In this document: one piece after another, positions 49,817 to 58,269 of the stretch
Layout: every line of letters starts with the position of its first letter
Numbering within the stretch: the first letter of the stretch is position 1
DNA from: UBA1127 sp034422455
GTDB taxonomy: Bacteria; Chloroflexota; Dehalococcoidia; Lucifugimonadales; UBA1127
DNA: 64,000 nt
Direction of reading: 5' to 3'
Assembly (NCBI GenBank): GCA_034422455.1
Contig: DAOUJQ010000004.1
Location: 116,032 to 180,031 of the forward strand
Position numbers and translations under genes: made by a program
The notes under the pieces: model-generated
The model's input: only the letters and a program-made list of their open reading frames with translations
The model's database searches: none
Told to the model about the DNA's origin: nothing

Positions 49817-51256
49817 ATGCACCCACTGCGAACGTTTCGCCGCGCGTTCAGCGGCGTGCTCATCGCCGCCGGGCTGATGGGCCTGCTGGTCCCGCTGGCG
49901 CTGGCCCAGAGCGGCTCGGGGCCCGTCTACGTCGCGACCATCGACGGCACCATCGACCTGGGCATGGTGCCCTACGTGAAACGCGCCCTGAGCACCGCCG
50001 CCGATGACCGCGCCCAAGCCGTGCTGCTGGACATCAACACGCCGGGCGGCCGGCTGGACGCCGCACTCTCCATCAAGGACGCGCTCCTCGACGCGGAAGT
50101 GCCGGTGATCGCCTACGTGAACCGCGAGGCGTTCTCCGCAGGGGCGCTCATCGCCATCTCCGCCAACAAGGTCTACATGGACGCCGGCGGGGTCATCGGC
50201 GCGGCGACGCCCGTCGACCAGGAGGGAGAGCCCGCCGGGGAGAAGGTGGTCTCGGCCGTCCGCAGCGACTTCCGCGCCGTCGCCGAGGTGCGGGGCCGCG
50301 ACCCTCGCATCGCGGAGGCGATGGTGGACGAGTCGGTAGCCATCGACGGGCTGGTGGAGGAGGGCAAGCTGCTGACGATGACGACCAGCGAGGCCATCCA
50401 GTGGGGCATCGCGGACGGCGAGGCCGCAAGCATCTCCGAGGCGCTGGCGATGGAGGGCATCACCGGCGCGGAGCTCGTACAGGTGGAGTACAGCCTCGCG
50501 GAGCGGTTCGTGCGGTTTCTGACCAACCCCGTCGTCGCGTCGCTGCTCATCTCGCTCGGCTTCCTCGGGCTGCTGGCGGAGCTGACCTCTCCCGGCTTCG
50601 GCGTGCCGGGCATCGCGGGCCTGCTTCTGCTGGCGCTCTTCTTCTGGGGCGGCTTCCTCGCCGAGCTCTCCGGGTGGGAGGGCGTCGTGCTGGTGGTCAT
50701 CGGGCTGGCGCTCATCGCGGTGGAGCTGCTGCTGATACCCGGCTTTGGGGTGGCGGGGCTGTTAGGCGGCATCGCGTTCTTTGCCGGGCTGTACATATCG
50801 CTCATCGGGCAAGGGGCCACGACGAGCGACTTCATCCGCGCGGGGCTGGTGCTGGTTGGCTCGCTGGTCACCATCGTCGTTGGAGGCGCGGCCATTCTGA
50901 CGATCATGCCCAACCGGCGCGGCTGGGGCGGGCTGGCGCTGCAGACGGCGCTGCCGCGCGGGAGCGGACTGCTGGGCCGATTCGGCGGGCCCTCGGCGAG
51001 CAGCGCTCCGCAGCCCTCCGAATCGCTGCTCGGCAAGCGCGGCGTGGCCCTCACGTGGCTCCACCCCTCAGGTACGGCCAACATTGACAGCCGTCGAATC
51101 GACGTGGTATCAGAGGGGGACTTCATCGACGCCGGAACTCCCATCGTGGTCATTGCGGACGAGGAGTACCGGCGGGTCGTCCGGGCAGTGGCCCCGGGCG
51201 ACATCGAAACTCCCCCCGAAAGCAACCAAGACACGGCGCAAAATCAGCAACCTTAG
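49817..51256 (+). CDS. NfeD-family membrane-bound serine protease-like protein
   Basis: The 479-residue protein starts with a signal peptide (about 1-28, ending LALA-Q). A ClpP-like protease domain follows (VYVATIDGTIDLGMVPYVKRAL, AVLLDINTPGGRLDAALSIKDALL, YVNREAFSAGALIAISANKVYM with the serine in FSAG). Several membrane segments lie at about 245-375. A C-terminal OB-fold NfeD domain (LLGKRGVALTWLHPSGTANID to YRRVVRAV) closes it. Long NfeD proteins work with flotillin-like partners, and floA is 11 bases downstream. ATG 49817 has GAGGGGG nine bases upstream. Confidence 0.92.
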   Translation: MHPLRTFRRAFSGVLIAAGLMGLLVPLALAQSGSGPVYVATIDGTIDLGMVPYVKRALSTAADDRAQAVLLDINTPGGRLDAALSIKDALLDAEVPVIAYVNREAFSAGALIAISANKVYMDAGGVIGAATPVDQEGEPAGEKVVSAVRSDFRAVAEVRGRDPRIAEAMVDESVAIDGLVEEGKLLTMTTSEAIQWGIADGEAASISEALAMEGITGAELVQVEYSLAERFVRFLTNPVVASLLISLGFLGLLAELTSPGFGVPGIAGLLLLALFFWGGFLAELSGWEGVVLVVIGLALIAVELLLIPGFGVAGLLGGIAFFAGLYISLIGQGATTSDFIRAGLVLVGSLVTIVVGGAAILTIMPNRRGWGGLALQTALPRGSGLLGRFGGPSASSAPQPSESLLGKRGVALTWLHPSGTANIDSRRIDVVSEGDFIDAGTPIVVIADEEYRRVVRAVAPGDIETPPESNQDTAQNQQP

Positions 51257-51267
51257 GAGACACCGCC

Positions 51268-52251
51268 ATGGCATGGATTGGACGGTTCGTAGTTGTCCTC
51301 CTCCTCATCGTTCCCATCGTCCTCACCCTTGGACTCATCCTCTTCTTCATCCCGGTCGGGTTGTGGTTGAGCGCCATCTTCGCGGGCGTGCCGGTCAGCC
51401 TGCTGAGCCTCATCGGCATGCGGCTGCGGAAGGTGAACCCGCACGCCATCGTCGAGCCGCTCATCTCGGCCACCAAGGCGGGGCTGGACCTGGACATCAA
51501 CGACATGGAAGCGCACTACCTGGCGGGCGGCAACGTGGGCCGGGTGGTCTCCGCCATGATCTCCGCCGACAAGGCGAACATCGACCTGACGTGGCAGCGG
51601 GCGACGGCCATCGACCTGGCGGGGCGGGACGTGCTGCAGGCGGTGCAGACGAGCGTCAACCCGCGGGTGATCAACACGCCGCGGGTATCGGCAGTCGCGA
51701 AGGACGGGATCCAGCTCATCGCCGTCGCGCGGGTGACGGTGCGGGCCAACCTCGACCGGCTGGTCGGCGGCGCCGGCGAGGAGACGATCCTAGCCCGCGT
51801 CGGCGAGGGCACGGTCTCGGCCATCGGCTCGGCGGACGCGCACAAGGCGGTGCTGGAGAACCCGGACCAGATATCGCGCAAGGTGCTGTCGGGCGGACTG
51901 GATGCGGGAACGGCGTTCGAGATCCTGTCCATCGACATCGCGGACGTGGACGTGGGCCGGAACATCGGCGCGCAGCTGCAGATCGACCAGGCCGAGGCGG
52001 ACAAGCAGATCGCGCAGGCGCGGGCCGAGCAGCGGCGGGCGATGGCCGTCGCGCAGGAGCAGGAGATGGTGGCGCGGACGCAGGAGATGCGGGCGCGCGT
52101 CGTGGAGGCGGAGGCAGAGGTGCCGCTCGCCATGGCGGACGCCTTCCGCGCCGGGAACCTGGGCATCATGGACTACTTCCGCATGCGGAACGTCCAGGCG
52201 GACACGTCCATGCGCGAGAGCCTGGGCACGGAGCCGGAAGAGAACACGTAG
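51268..52251 (+). CDS. floA: Flotillin-like protein FloA
   Basis: FloA scaffolds membrane microdomains. An N-terminal hydrophobic hairpin (about 5-50) is followed by RLRKVNPHAIVEPLISATKAGLDLDINDMEAHYLAGGNVGRVVSAMISADKA and a band-7-like region (PRVSAVAKDGIQLIAVARVTVRANLDRLVGGAGEETILARVGEG). A helical stretch rich in Ala/Glu/Gln follows (QAEADKQIAQARAEQRRAMAVAQEQEM). Length is 327. It is co-transcribed with nfeD and followed by a small gene across a family C hairpin. Confidence 0.94.
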   Translation: MAWIGRFVVVLLLIVPIVLTLGLILFFIPVGLWLSAIFAGVPVSLLSLIGMRLRKVNPHAIVEPLISATKAGLDLDINDMEAHYLAGGNVGRVVSAMISADKANIDLTWQRATAIDLAGRDVLQAVQTSVNPRVINTPRVSAVAKDGIQLIAVARVTVRANLDRLVGGAGEETILARVGEGTVSAIGSADAHKAVLENPDQISRKVLSGGLDAGTAFEILSIDIADVDVGRNIGAQLQIDQAEADKQIAQARAEQRRAMAVAQEQEMVARTQEMRARVVEAEAEVPLAMADAFRAGNLGIMDYFRMRNVQADTSMRESLGTEPEENT

Positions 52252-52263
52252 CCCCCATCTCAG

Positions 52264-52287
52264 CCTTCCCCCGCGAGCGGGGGAAGG
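52264..52287. repeat. Family C hairpin after floA
   Basis: CCTTCCCCCGC faces GCGGGGGAAGG around a two-base turn. It lies 13 bases after the floA stop and could attenuate read-through into the next gene. Confidence 0.7.
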
Positions 52288-52314
52288 GGTGTGAGGGGCG
52301 GGAGCGCAGCGGCG

Positions 52315-52782
52315 ATGGCGAACAGCAGGCTCGAGGAGCTGCGGCGGCGGGCGCAGGAGCGCATCCAGCAGGTGCGCGAGTCGATGGAGCGCGAGATGGG
52401 CGGGCCTGAGCCGCCGCCCATCTACCGGACGCCCGCCGAGCCCGAGGAGGAAACCCGCCCGTCGAGGCCGTCGCAGCAGTCGTTGGAGGGGCCGAGCTTG
52501 GAGGGGCCGGGGCTGGAAGTCCCGCAGCCCCGGCGGCAGGAGCCCGCGCCCCAGCCGGAGCGGCCTCGCGCGGAGGCGCCTGCGCAGCCGCAACGCTCCG
52601 TCGCTCCCGCGCAATCGCGAGCGTCGCAGGCGGCCATGCCGCGGGCGCACCACCCCGCCAAGGGCCGCTCGACGGCGGCCATGGTGCTCGGCCACGGGAA
52701 CCTGCGGCGGGCCATCCTCGCGCAGGAGATCCTCGGCAAGCCGCTATCGCTGCGGCCGCCACGGGAGATGGAAGACCTCTAG
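52315..52782 (+). CDS. Hypothetical protein, third gene after nfeD-floA
   Basis: The 155-residue protein begins with a charged helix (SRLEELRRRAQERIQQVRESMERE) and has a disordered Pro/Glu/Arg/Gln-rich middle (about residues 30-110). It ends with a folded-looking motif: AAMVLGHGNLRRAILAQEILGKPLSLRPPREMEDL. The closing 'LRRAI...EILG.PLSLR' pattern is familiar from short proteins near flotillin-like operons and elsewhere, but I know no function. ATG 52315 has no strong ribosome-binding site. Confidence 0.7.
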   Translation: MANSRLEELRRRAQERIQQVRESMEREMGGPEPPPIYRTPAEPEEETRPSRPSQQSLEGPSLEGPGLEVPQPRRQEPAPQPERPRAEAPAQPQRSVAPAQSRASQAAMPRAHHPAKGRSTAAMVLGHGNLRRAILAQEILGKPLSLRPPREMEDL

Positions 52783-52799
52783 CACCGCCCCGCGCCCGT

Positions 52800-52880
52800 T
52801 CATGCCCTTCGAGAGCCTCACGACAGGCTTCGATTTCCCCCTTCGACGATGCTCAGGACAAGCTCAGCACGAACGGGCGT
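52800..52880. repeat. Two family A repeats upstream of an enolase-superfamily gene
   Basis: GCCCTTCGAGAGCCTCACGA (about 52805) and CTTCGACGATGCTCAGGACA followed by AGCTCAGCACGAACGGG (52841-52878) are both variants of the TTCGACnnGCTCAGGnnGAACG element. Confidence 0.7.
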
Positions 52881-52967
52881 GTTCACCGCCCCTGGGGGTT
52901 CCACATTCCTCCGCATCTCGCGTACCCTGTGCACCATCCAAGCTGCATGCTGTGCCTGGGAGGTCGC

Positions 52968-54047
52968 ATGAAGATCGCCAGCTACGAGACCAGAGCCGTG
53001 AAGGTGCCGCGCGAGCCGGGGGCGCTCGTGGGCGGGGCCGACAACGCGCCCTTCGTGACGCTGACGCTGCGCACGGACGACGGCATCGAGGGCATCGGCT
53101 ACTCGGGCTTCGTGAGCGACGTCATCCTCAAGCCGCTGCACGAGCTGGTCAACGTCATGGCGGAGGTGGCGGTCGGCAGCGACCCGATGGACATCGAGGC
53201 CGTGGGGCGCAAGATGCGGGCGCTGGGCGGCGGCGCGCCGGAGGGCATGATCACGCGGGCCTCGGCGGCGGTGGACGTGGCGCTGTGGGACATCAAGGGG
53301 AAGGCGCTGGGGCAGCCGGTGCACAAGCTGCTGGGCGGCTACCGCGACCGGATGCCAACGTACGCCAGCGGGTTCCTGTGGCGCACCTACGACCTGGAGC
53401 GGCTGGCTTCGACGGCCGAGCGGCTGGTGGACGAGGGCTACCGCTCGATGAAGTTCCGGCTCGGCGGGGAGAAGACGCCGGCGGCGGAGCTGGAGCGGGC
53501 GCGGGTCATGCGGGAGGCCGTCGGGGACGGCATCGACCTGATGGTGGACATCAACCAGGGGTGGGACGTCAACCAGGCCATCAGCATCGGGACGCAGCTG
53601 GAGGCGTACGGCCTGTACTGGTTCGAGGACCCGACGGACCACCACGACTACGCGGGGCTGGCGCGCATCGCGGACGCGCTGACGATGCCCATCGCGGCGG
53701 GGGAGTACCACTACGGGCTGGCGCCGTTCCGGCACATGCTGGAGCACCGGAGCATCGACATCGTGATGATCGACCTGCTGCGGGCCGGGGGCATCACGCA
53801 GTGGATGAAGGCGGCGCACATGGCGGAGGCGTTCAACCTGCCGGTGGTGAGCCACCTGGCGCCGGAGATCCTGGCCCACACGATGGTCGCGATCCCCAAC
53901 GGGCTGACGGTGGAGAACATGCCGTGGGGCGAGCCGCTGTTCCAGGAGACGCCGGCCATCGAGAACGGGGAGATTGTTCTGAGCGACAAGCCGGGGCTGG
54001 GACTGTCGTGGGACCTGGAGGCGCTGGACGCGTACGCGGCGGAGTAG
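52968..54047 (+). CDS. Mandelate racemase/muconate lactonizing enzyme-type enolase-superfamily protein
   Basis: The 359-residue protein has the capping domain (ITRASAAVDVALWDIKGKALGQPVHKLLGG) and a barrel with catalytic residues of the mandelate racemase subgroup. These are Lys in SMKFRLGG, where the usual KxK reads KxR, metal ligands in LMVDINQGW, WFEDP and IAAGEYHYG, and the Asp-His dyad in VMIDLLRAGGIT and VVSHLAPE. It abstracts the proton next to a carboxylate of an acid sugar or related substrate, which cannot be named. ATG 52968 has GGGAGG four bases upstream. Such genes are expanded in SAR202-type Chloroflexota (from memory). Confidence 0.92.
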   Translation: MKIASYETRAVKVPREPGALVGGADNAPFVTLTLRTDDGIEGIGYSGFVSDVILKPLHELVNVMAEVAVGSDPMDIEAVGRKMRALGGGAPEGMITRASAAVDVALWDIKGKALGQPVHKLLGGYRDRMPTYASGFLWRTYDLERLASTAERLVDEGYRSMKFRLGGEKTPAAELERARVMREAVGDGIDLMVDINQGWDVNQAISIGTQLEAYGLYWFEDPTDHHDYAGLARIADALTMPIAAGEYHYGLAPFRHMLEHRSIDIVMIDLLRAGGITQWMKAAHMAEAFNLPVVSHLAPEILAHTMVAIPNGLTVENMPWGEPLFQETPAIENGEIVLSDKPGLGLSWDLEALDAYAAE

Positions 54048-54059
54048 GCTGCCGCGGGG

Positions 54060-54247
54060 ATTCTGGATACCGGCCCCGTGTCGGGGTACGGGGGGGACCA
54101 TTCGCGGATGAGGGGTTGTCCCTCCGCTCGTCCTTCGATTTCCCTCAGGACGAACGGAGGGAGGCGGCCCTTCGACGGGCTCAGGGCGAACGGTTGACAG
54201 AGGCCGTTGGGGCGGAATTACTGGATACCGGCATCCGCCGGTACGAC
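54060..54247. repeat. Alternating family B and A repeats
   Basis: The 215-base gap holds, in order, a family B variant (TTCTGGATACCGGCCCCGTG, 54060) and a palindromic family A variant (CTCGTCCTTCGATTTCCCTC then AGGACGAACGGAGGG, about 54128-54162). A family A copy (CCTTCGACGGGCTCAGGGCG, 54169) and a family B copy (CTGGATACCGGCATCCGCCG, 54222) follow. No gene is visible. Confidence 0.8.
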
Positions 54248-54262
54248 GAGAGAGAGGGTGAG

Positions 54263-55093
54263 ATGTACGGACTCGAGGGGAAGGTTGCACTGGTGACGGG
54301 CGCGGGGGGCGAGAACGGGATGGGCCGGGGGATTGCGACGCGGCTGGCGCAGGAGGGCGCGGACGTGATCGTCAATGACTTCACGGCGACGCCATACCCG
54401 GACCGGCCGTGGCCGGGGGTGTCGGCGGTGGTCGAGGAGATCGAGGCGCTGGGGCGGAGGTCGAAGGCGATCATCGCGGACGTATCGAACTCGGCGCAGG
54501 TGCAGGCGATGTTCGACGAGGCCGTCGGCGACTTCGGCAAGATCGACATTGTCGTGTCGAACGCGGGGTCGCGGCCGGGCGGCGACCGGAAGCCGGTGGT
54601 GGAGGTGACGGAAGAGGACTTCGACCTGGTGCAGCGGGTGAACGTGAAGGGGACGTGGCTGGTGTGCCAAGCGGCGGCGCGGCACATGATCGCGCGCGGC
54701 GGTGGCGGGCGCATCATCACGATGTCGTCACGGGCCGGGAAGACGGGGACGGCGACGTACGCGGCGTACTGCGCGAGCAAGTTTGCGGTCATCGGGTTCA
54801 CACAGTCGCTAGCGCTGGAGGTGGCGCAGTACGGGATCACGGTGAACGCGATCTGCCCCGGGCTGGTGGACACGGAGCGGGTGGACTTCATCGCGGCGGC
54901 GACGGCGCCGGAAGGGCAATCCGCCATGGAGCACCGGGCGTTCATGGTGCGGGACCGGCAGGCGACGATCCCGCTGGGAAGGCTGGCAGTTGCGGCGGAC
55001 ATCGCGCGGCTGACGGCGTTCCTGTCGAGCGACGAGGCGGACTACGTGACGGGACAGGCCATCAACATGGCCGGCGGGCACGAGGTGCACTAG
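54263..55093 (+). CDS. Short-chain dehydrogenase/reductase
   Basis: The 276-residue SDR has the cofactor motif KVALVTGAGGENGMGRGIA (TGxxxGMG type), DVSNSAQVQAMF, VVSNAGSRPGG, and the catalytic Ser in ITMSSRAG. YAAYCASKFAVIGFT (YxxxK) and AICPGLVDTERV follow. The residue after strand 2 (VIVNDFTATP) suggests NAD rather than NADP. ATG 54263 is a clean start; the long open frame before it is a shadow of the enolase-superfamily gene. The substrate is unknown. A catabolic pairing with the preceding enzyme is possible. Confidence 0.93.
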   Translation: MYGLEGKVALVTGAGGENGMGRGIATRLAQEGADVIVNDFTATPYPDRPWPGVSAVVEEIEALGRRSKAIIADVSNSAQVQAMFDEAVGDFGKIDIVVSNAGSRPGGDRKPVVEVTEEDFDLVQRVNVKGTWLVCQAAARHMIARGGGGRIITMSSRAGKTGTATYAAYCASKFAVIGFTQSLALEVAQYGITVNAICPGLVDTERVDFIAAATAPEGQSAMEHRAFMVRDRQATIPLGRLAVAADIARLTAFLSSDEADYVTGQAINMAGGHEVH

Positions 55094-55121
55094 GGGGAGC
55101 CAATCCCGTGGGAGTAAACCG

Positions 55122-56468
55122 GTGAGGGACTTACTCATCCGATTGCTGGGCAGCCTCCGGGAGCCCAAGGGCCTGGTCAGGGCAGTGCGGGCCCCCATAC
55201 AGAACTACATCGACACCGAGGAGGCAGGGGCCTTTGTGCTGCTGGCGGCCGCGGTGGCCGCTCTCGGCTGGGTTAACTCACCCTGGGCCGATTCGTATGC
55301 CGATTTCTGGCACAAGCACATCTCGTTCGACATCGTGATCTTCGCGCTCGACCAGAACCTCGAGCACCTAGTCAACGACGGGCTCATGGCGATCTTCTTC
55401 TTCCTAGTGGGGCTGGAGATCAAGCGCGAGCTACTGCACGGGGAGCTTTCGACCTTCAGAAAGGCGTTCATCCCGACGGCCGCGGCCGCGGGCGGCATGG
55501 TGATCCCGGCGCTCATGTACGTGGCGTTCAACGGCACGTCCGGAGAGGGCGCGCGAGGCTGGGGCATCCCGATGGCGACGGACATTGCGTTCGCGCTGGG
55601 GGTGCTGGCACTGCTGGGCAGGCGGATACCGGCGGAGCTGCGGGTGTTCCTGCTGGGGCTGGCGGTGGTGGACGACCTTGGCGCGATAGCGGTAATCGCC
55701 ATCTTCTACTCGGAGACGATCAGCTGGGCCGACCTGGGCATGTCCGTCGCGCTCTTCGGCGTGATCGCGGCGCTCGTCCGGTTCGGGCTGCGCTCGACGG
55801 GCATCTACATCATCCTGAGCATCTTCATGTGGCAGTTCCTGCTGGAGTCGGGCATCCATGCCACGCTGGCGGGCGTCGCCCTGGCGGCGCTGGTGCCGTC
55901 GCAGCCCTTCATCCACCGCAAGGACTACCCCGCGGCCGTCGAGACCCTGCTGGGCGACCTGAAGGCGGCGACGGAAGAGGGGGACGAGTCACGGGCGGAG
56001 GCCATCATCGAGGAGATCGAGCGGCTGAGCAGCGGCACGGAGGGGCCGATGGAGCGGTTGGAGGGGCTGGTCCACCCGTGGGTGAGCTTCCTGATCCTGC
56101 CGGTATTCGCGCTGGCGAACGCGGGCATCATCTTCACGTCGGACTCGCTGTCCGCGGCGGCTGAGAGCAGCATCACGCTGGGGGTGCTGGTGGCGCTGCC
56201 GGTGGGGAAGGCGGTGGGCGTCTTCGGCGCGACGTGGCTGGCGGTGCGGCTGGGCATCGGCAACCTGCCGGCGGGCGTGTCGTGGGGGCAGGTGCTCGGT
56301 GTGGGGTTGCTGGCGGGCATCGGGTTCACGGTGGCGATCTTCGTTTCCAGCATCGCGTTTGCCGACGCGGCGATCGTGGACCAGGCGAAGATGGGGGTGT
56401 TCGCGGCGTCGGTGCTGGCGGGGGTGGTGGGGTATGGGGTGCTGCGAGTGAGCTCGCGTGCGGGGTAG
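55122..56468 (+). CDS. nhaA: Na+/H+ antiporter NhaA
   Basis: NhaA exchanges sodium for protons at the inner membrane. It has FFFLVGLEIKRELLHGELS, MATDIAFALGVLALLG (conserved Asp) and LAVVDDLGAIAVIAIFYS (the transport Asp pair). ESGIHATLAGVALAALVP, WVSFLILPVFALANAGI and GFTVAIFVSSIAFAD follow. At 448 residues it is longer than the E. coli protein because of a charged loop of about 50 residues (KAATEEGDESRAEAIIEEIE) between membrane segments. It starts at GTG 55122 after GGGAG. It fits a marine, sodium-exposed lifestyle. Confidence 0.94.
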   Translation: MRDLLIRLLGSLREPKGLVRAVRAPIQNYIDTEEAGAFVLLAAAVAALGWVNSPWADSYADFWHKHISFDIVIFALDQNLEHLVNDGLMAIFFFLVGLEIKRELLHGELSTFRKAFIPTAAAAGGMVIPALMYVAFNGTSGEGARGWGIPMATDIAFALGVLALLGRRIPAELRVFLLGLAVVDDLGAIAVIAIFYSETISWADLGMSVALFGVIAALVRFGLRSTGIYIILSIFMWQFLLESGIHATLAGVALAALVPSQPFIHRKDYPAAVETLLGDLKAATEEGDESRAEAIIEEIERLSSGTEGPMERLEGLVHPWVSFLILPVFALANAGIIFTSDSLSAAAESSITLGVLVALPVGKAVGVFGATWLAVRLGIGNLPAGVSWGQVLGVGLLAGIGFTVAIFVSSIAFADAAIVDQAKMGVFAASVLAGVVGYGVLRVSSRAG

Positions 56469-56486
56469 GGGGGACGCCCATCCTAA

Positions 56487-56755
56487 CCTTCCCCCTCGAT
56501 GGGGGAAGGGATTGGCCCCTACGGCACCGCACCCCACCGCCCCTCTGGGCCCCTGCCTGCGCAGGGGCGACGAGATATGGGTACTGGAATAGTGCCAGGC
56601 CGTTGGTCTCAGGGTTTCTGGATACCCGCATGCGCCGGTATGACGGGGAGCGGGCGACCACAAGGATCGCCCCTACGGCCCACCCCACACCTCGCCCTCC
56701 CCCCGGGTTCCCCTGCCTTCGCAGGGGCAGGCTCTGCCTCCGCAGGAACGACGGG
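56487..56755. repeat. Families C, D and B repeats after nhaA
   Basis: CCTTCCCCC-TCGAT-GGGGGAAGG (56487-56509, family C) lies 19 bases after the stop. Then come CCCCTGCCTGCGCAGGGG (family D, about 56544-56561), TTCTGGATACCCGCATGCGC (family B, about 56619) and CCCCTGCCTTCGCAGGGGCA plus CTGCCTCCGCAGGAACGACG (family D, about 56706-56753). No gene is visible here. Confidence 0.75.
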
Positions 56756-56825
56756 AAGTAGGCTGTCGCTGGCATGAGATAGAATTGCCAGAAACGTTGT
56801 CGGTGGCTGAGAAGGGAGTGTTGGT

Positions 56826-56915
56826 ATGCCTTTCTACACACGAGGCGATGTCAGTATGCGGTATGAGGAGGTTGGTTCCGGGTTTCCGCTGCTGGTTACG
56901 CCGGGAGGGGGTTGA
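56826..56915 (+). pseudogene. Truncated alpha/beta-hydrolase, first 29 codons only
   Basis: ATG 56826 has GGGAG and a TAGAAT -10-like box (56780-56785) in the right places. The frame reads MPFYTRGDVSMRYEEVGSGF then PLLVTPGGG and stops. This is the usual N terminus of alpha/beta-fold hydrolases up to the HGGG-like turn. A one-base shift in the G run would continue as LNS, which also fits the family, but sequence beyond that does not resemble a hydrolase. The rest of the gene is missing, apparently at a junction near 56915-56925. Confidence 0.65.
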
Positions 56916-57078
56916 ACTCGCGGGTTGAGGTGTGGCCGGGGCAGGGATCAACAGCGCTCCCCTCGGCGGGTGTGCAGGGGGGAACCTCTTGGAAGGTTGC
57001 CGAGGGCGCGGTGCAGGCCACCAAGAGCGCAAGGATCCCAAATGCCCCGATGATCGCTCCAAGAATCATCTTCGGCAC
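56896..57078 (-). CDS. Short lipoprotein, probably truncated
   Basis: From GTG 57078 (or ATG 57069) the minus strand encodes about 60 residues. A signal peptide ends in lipobox LVAC (ILALLVACTAPSATFQ), followed by EVPPCTPAEGSAVDPCPG and a short tail. The last residues overlap the hydrolase fragment on the other strand, so the natural C terminus is probably lost. It starts five bases after the stop of the 35-residue membrane protein and is likely co-transcribed with it. I recognise the CTPAEGSAVDPC segment only as typical of secreted Chloroflexota proteins, from memory. Confidence 0.55.
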   Translation of the reverse strand: MPKMILGAIIGAFGILALLVACTAPSATFQEVPPCTPAEGSAVDPCPGHTSTREFNPLPA

Positions 57079-57083
57079 GGTGC

Positions 57084-57191
57084 TCAGTTCCCTCGTAGGA
57101 GGACGGCTGCCATCAGGAGGACGATGGCCCCCACCATCACCCATCCCAGCACGCGGAACACCTTCCAGCGCAACGACTCCGGTTCGTGCAT
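57084..57191 (-). CDS. 35-residue single-pass membrane protein
   Basis: ATG 57191 has a perfect GGAGG five bases upstream. The product starts MHEPESLRWKVFRVLGW, continues with one hydrophobic helix of about 18 residues (VMVGAIVLLMAAVLL) and ends RGN. It is too short for standard gene calling, but the ribosome-binding site and its position just before the lipoprotein gene support it. Function is unknown. Confidence 0.6.
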   Translation of the reverse strand: MHEPESLRWKVFRVLGWVMVGAIVLLMAAVLLRGN

Positions 57192-57349
57192 ACACGCCTC
57201 CACAAAGACATTCTGCCGGGCAAGGATTGCCCCTCGCTTGGCGACCGGACCGGGCCAGAGCCCCCGCGGCCGGCACTGCATCAACGTGCTGTGCGCAACC
57301 TATGGCCTGCCATCGTTTCTTCCCCTTCGGTGCGACCCCATGAGGCGTC

Positions 57350-57442
57350 CTATTCAGGCGCCACAAAGTGGCTGTCAGCCATCTCCCTGTCGACCAGACG
57401 GGCCTCTTCGTAGCCCGCCCTGTAGTCAGACGGCATTTTCAT
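57350..57442 (-). pseudogene. Possible gene remnant
   Basis: The minus-strand stretch KMPSDYRAGYEEARLVDREM then ADSHF looks like the start of a charged helical protein, but it ends after 30 residues and has no ribosome-binding site. Between 57192 and 57615 I see no other supportable gene. This gap may be decayed sequence next to the junction at 56.9 kb. Confidence 0.25.
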
Positions 57443-57615
57443 CGCCGGTCTGGTTGAGTTGTCGATGCTCACTCTTCTCCCTTGCAGCCAGGCCGACGGC
57501 CCTGGAAGTTCGCGGCGCGCCTCCTTACTCGGTGAACTGGTGGGCGAGGCCCAAGTTACCGACCAGCACGAGCAGCGCCCTGCCATAAGCCGCGCCGGGA
57601 AACGGGGCAATACGG

Positions 57616-58179
57616 CTACTTCCCAACCCGCTCGAAGACTAGCACCTGCCCACCTTCGCTATGAAGGGTGAGCTGTCCCCCCAAGACCTCAAACCGCTCT
57701 ACTGTCGCCAACGAGTCTTGCATCCGTTGTTCCTGTCGGAACAGCGCCTGGGATGGGCAGCCCTTTTCCGTCCATGTCAGGGCGTCAAGGCGCAATCCCG
57801 ACCCCTGCGCGCTGTATCTCGCAGCATAAGAATTGCAGCCCGTCCACCCCGTCACATCCGTGGCGGTGGTGAACTCGGCAGTTACGTTGCCCCCCACCAC
57901 CTCGGCGGGAGCGTCGGCATTGCCCAGTGCGACCAGCCGCCACTCCGTATTGGCCAACGGATTCCCTTCGCTGCCGTCGTTGACGATACCTTCTACTTGA
58001 GCGGGGGACATTCCAGGGGAGGAATCGGTCTGAGCCGACGCGGCAGCCATCTCCTCCCTGACTATCTCCTCCACCTCGGCCCGGGTCAGGCCATCGCCGC
58101 CGCCGCAAGCGGAGAGCAGAAGGGCGGTTGTCAGCAGCAGCGCCAAGACCGCCGCCGTGCAACGTGCATGATGTGCCAT
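57616..58179 (-). CDS. META-domain lipoprotein
   Basis: The 187-residue protein has a signal peptide with lipobox LSAC (Cys25) and a short acidic helix (TRAEVEEIVREEMAAASA). A META domain runs from about residue 75: LANTEWRLVAL, TAEFTTATDVTGWTGCNSYAARYSA, LTWTEKGCPSQALFRQEQRMQDSL. META (HslJ-like) domains occur in envelope and stress proteins. ATG 58179 has AGAGG six bases upstream. It diverges from the sensor kinase gene across a 220-base AT-rich gap and is a paralogue of the protein at 61.5 kb. Confidence 0.85.
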   Translation of the reverse strand: MAHHARCTAAVLALLLTTALLLSACGGGDGLTRAEVEEIVREEMAAASAQTDSSPGMSPAQVEGIVNDGSEGNPLANTEWRLVALGNADAPAEVVGGNVTAEFTTATDVTGWTGCNSYAARYSAQGSGLRLDALTWTEKGCPSQALFRQEQRMQDSLATVERFEVLGGQLTLHSEGGQVLVFERVGK

Positions 58180-58269
58180 ACGCATCCTCTTGCTCTCTCC
58201 TCTCCAAGGTCGCGGGCTAGAGGCCGCCATAGCCGCCGGTCCGTATAGATTGGCAGGTCCGAGAGACAC

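Noticed and set aside
52818..54290. 490-codon minus-strand frame and a long plus-strand frame upstream of the SDR
   Set aside because: Both are shadows of the enolase-superfamily gene; the SDR begins at its own ATG 54263.
56912..57343. Plus-strand frame continuing LNSR after the hydrolase fragment
   Set aside because: Beyond three residues it does not resemble a hydrolase and it lies opposite the lipoprotein and the 35-residue membrane protein, which have better signals.
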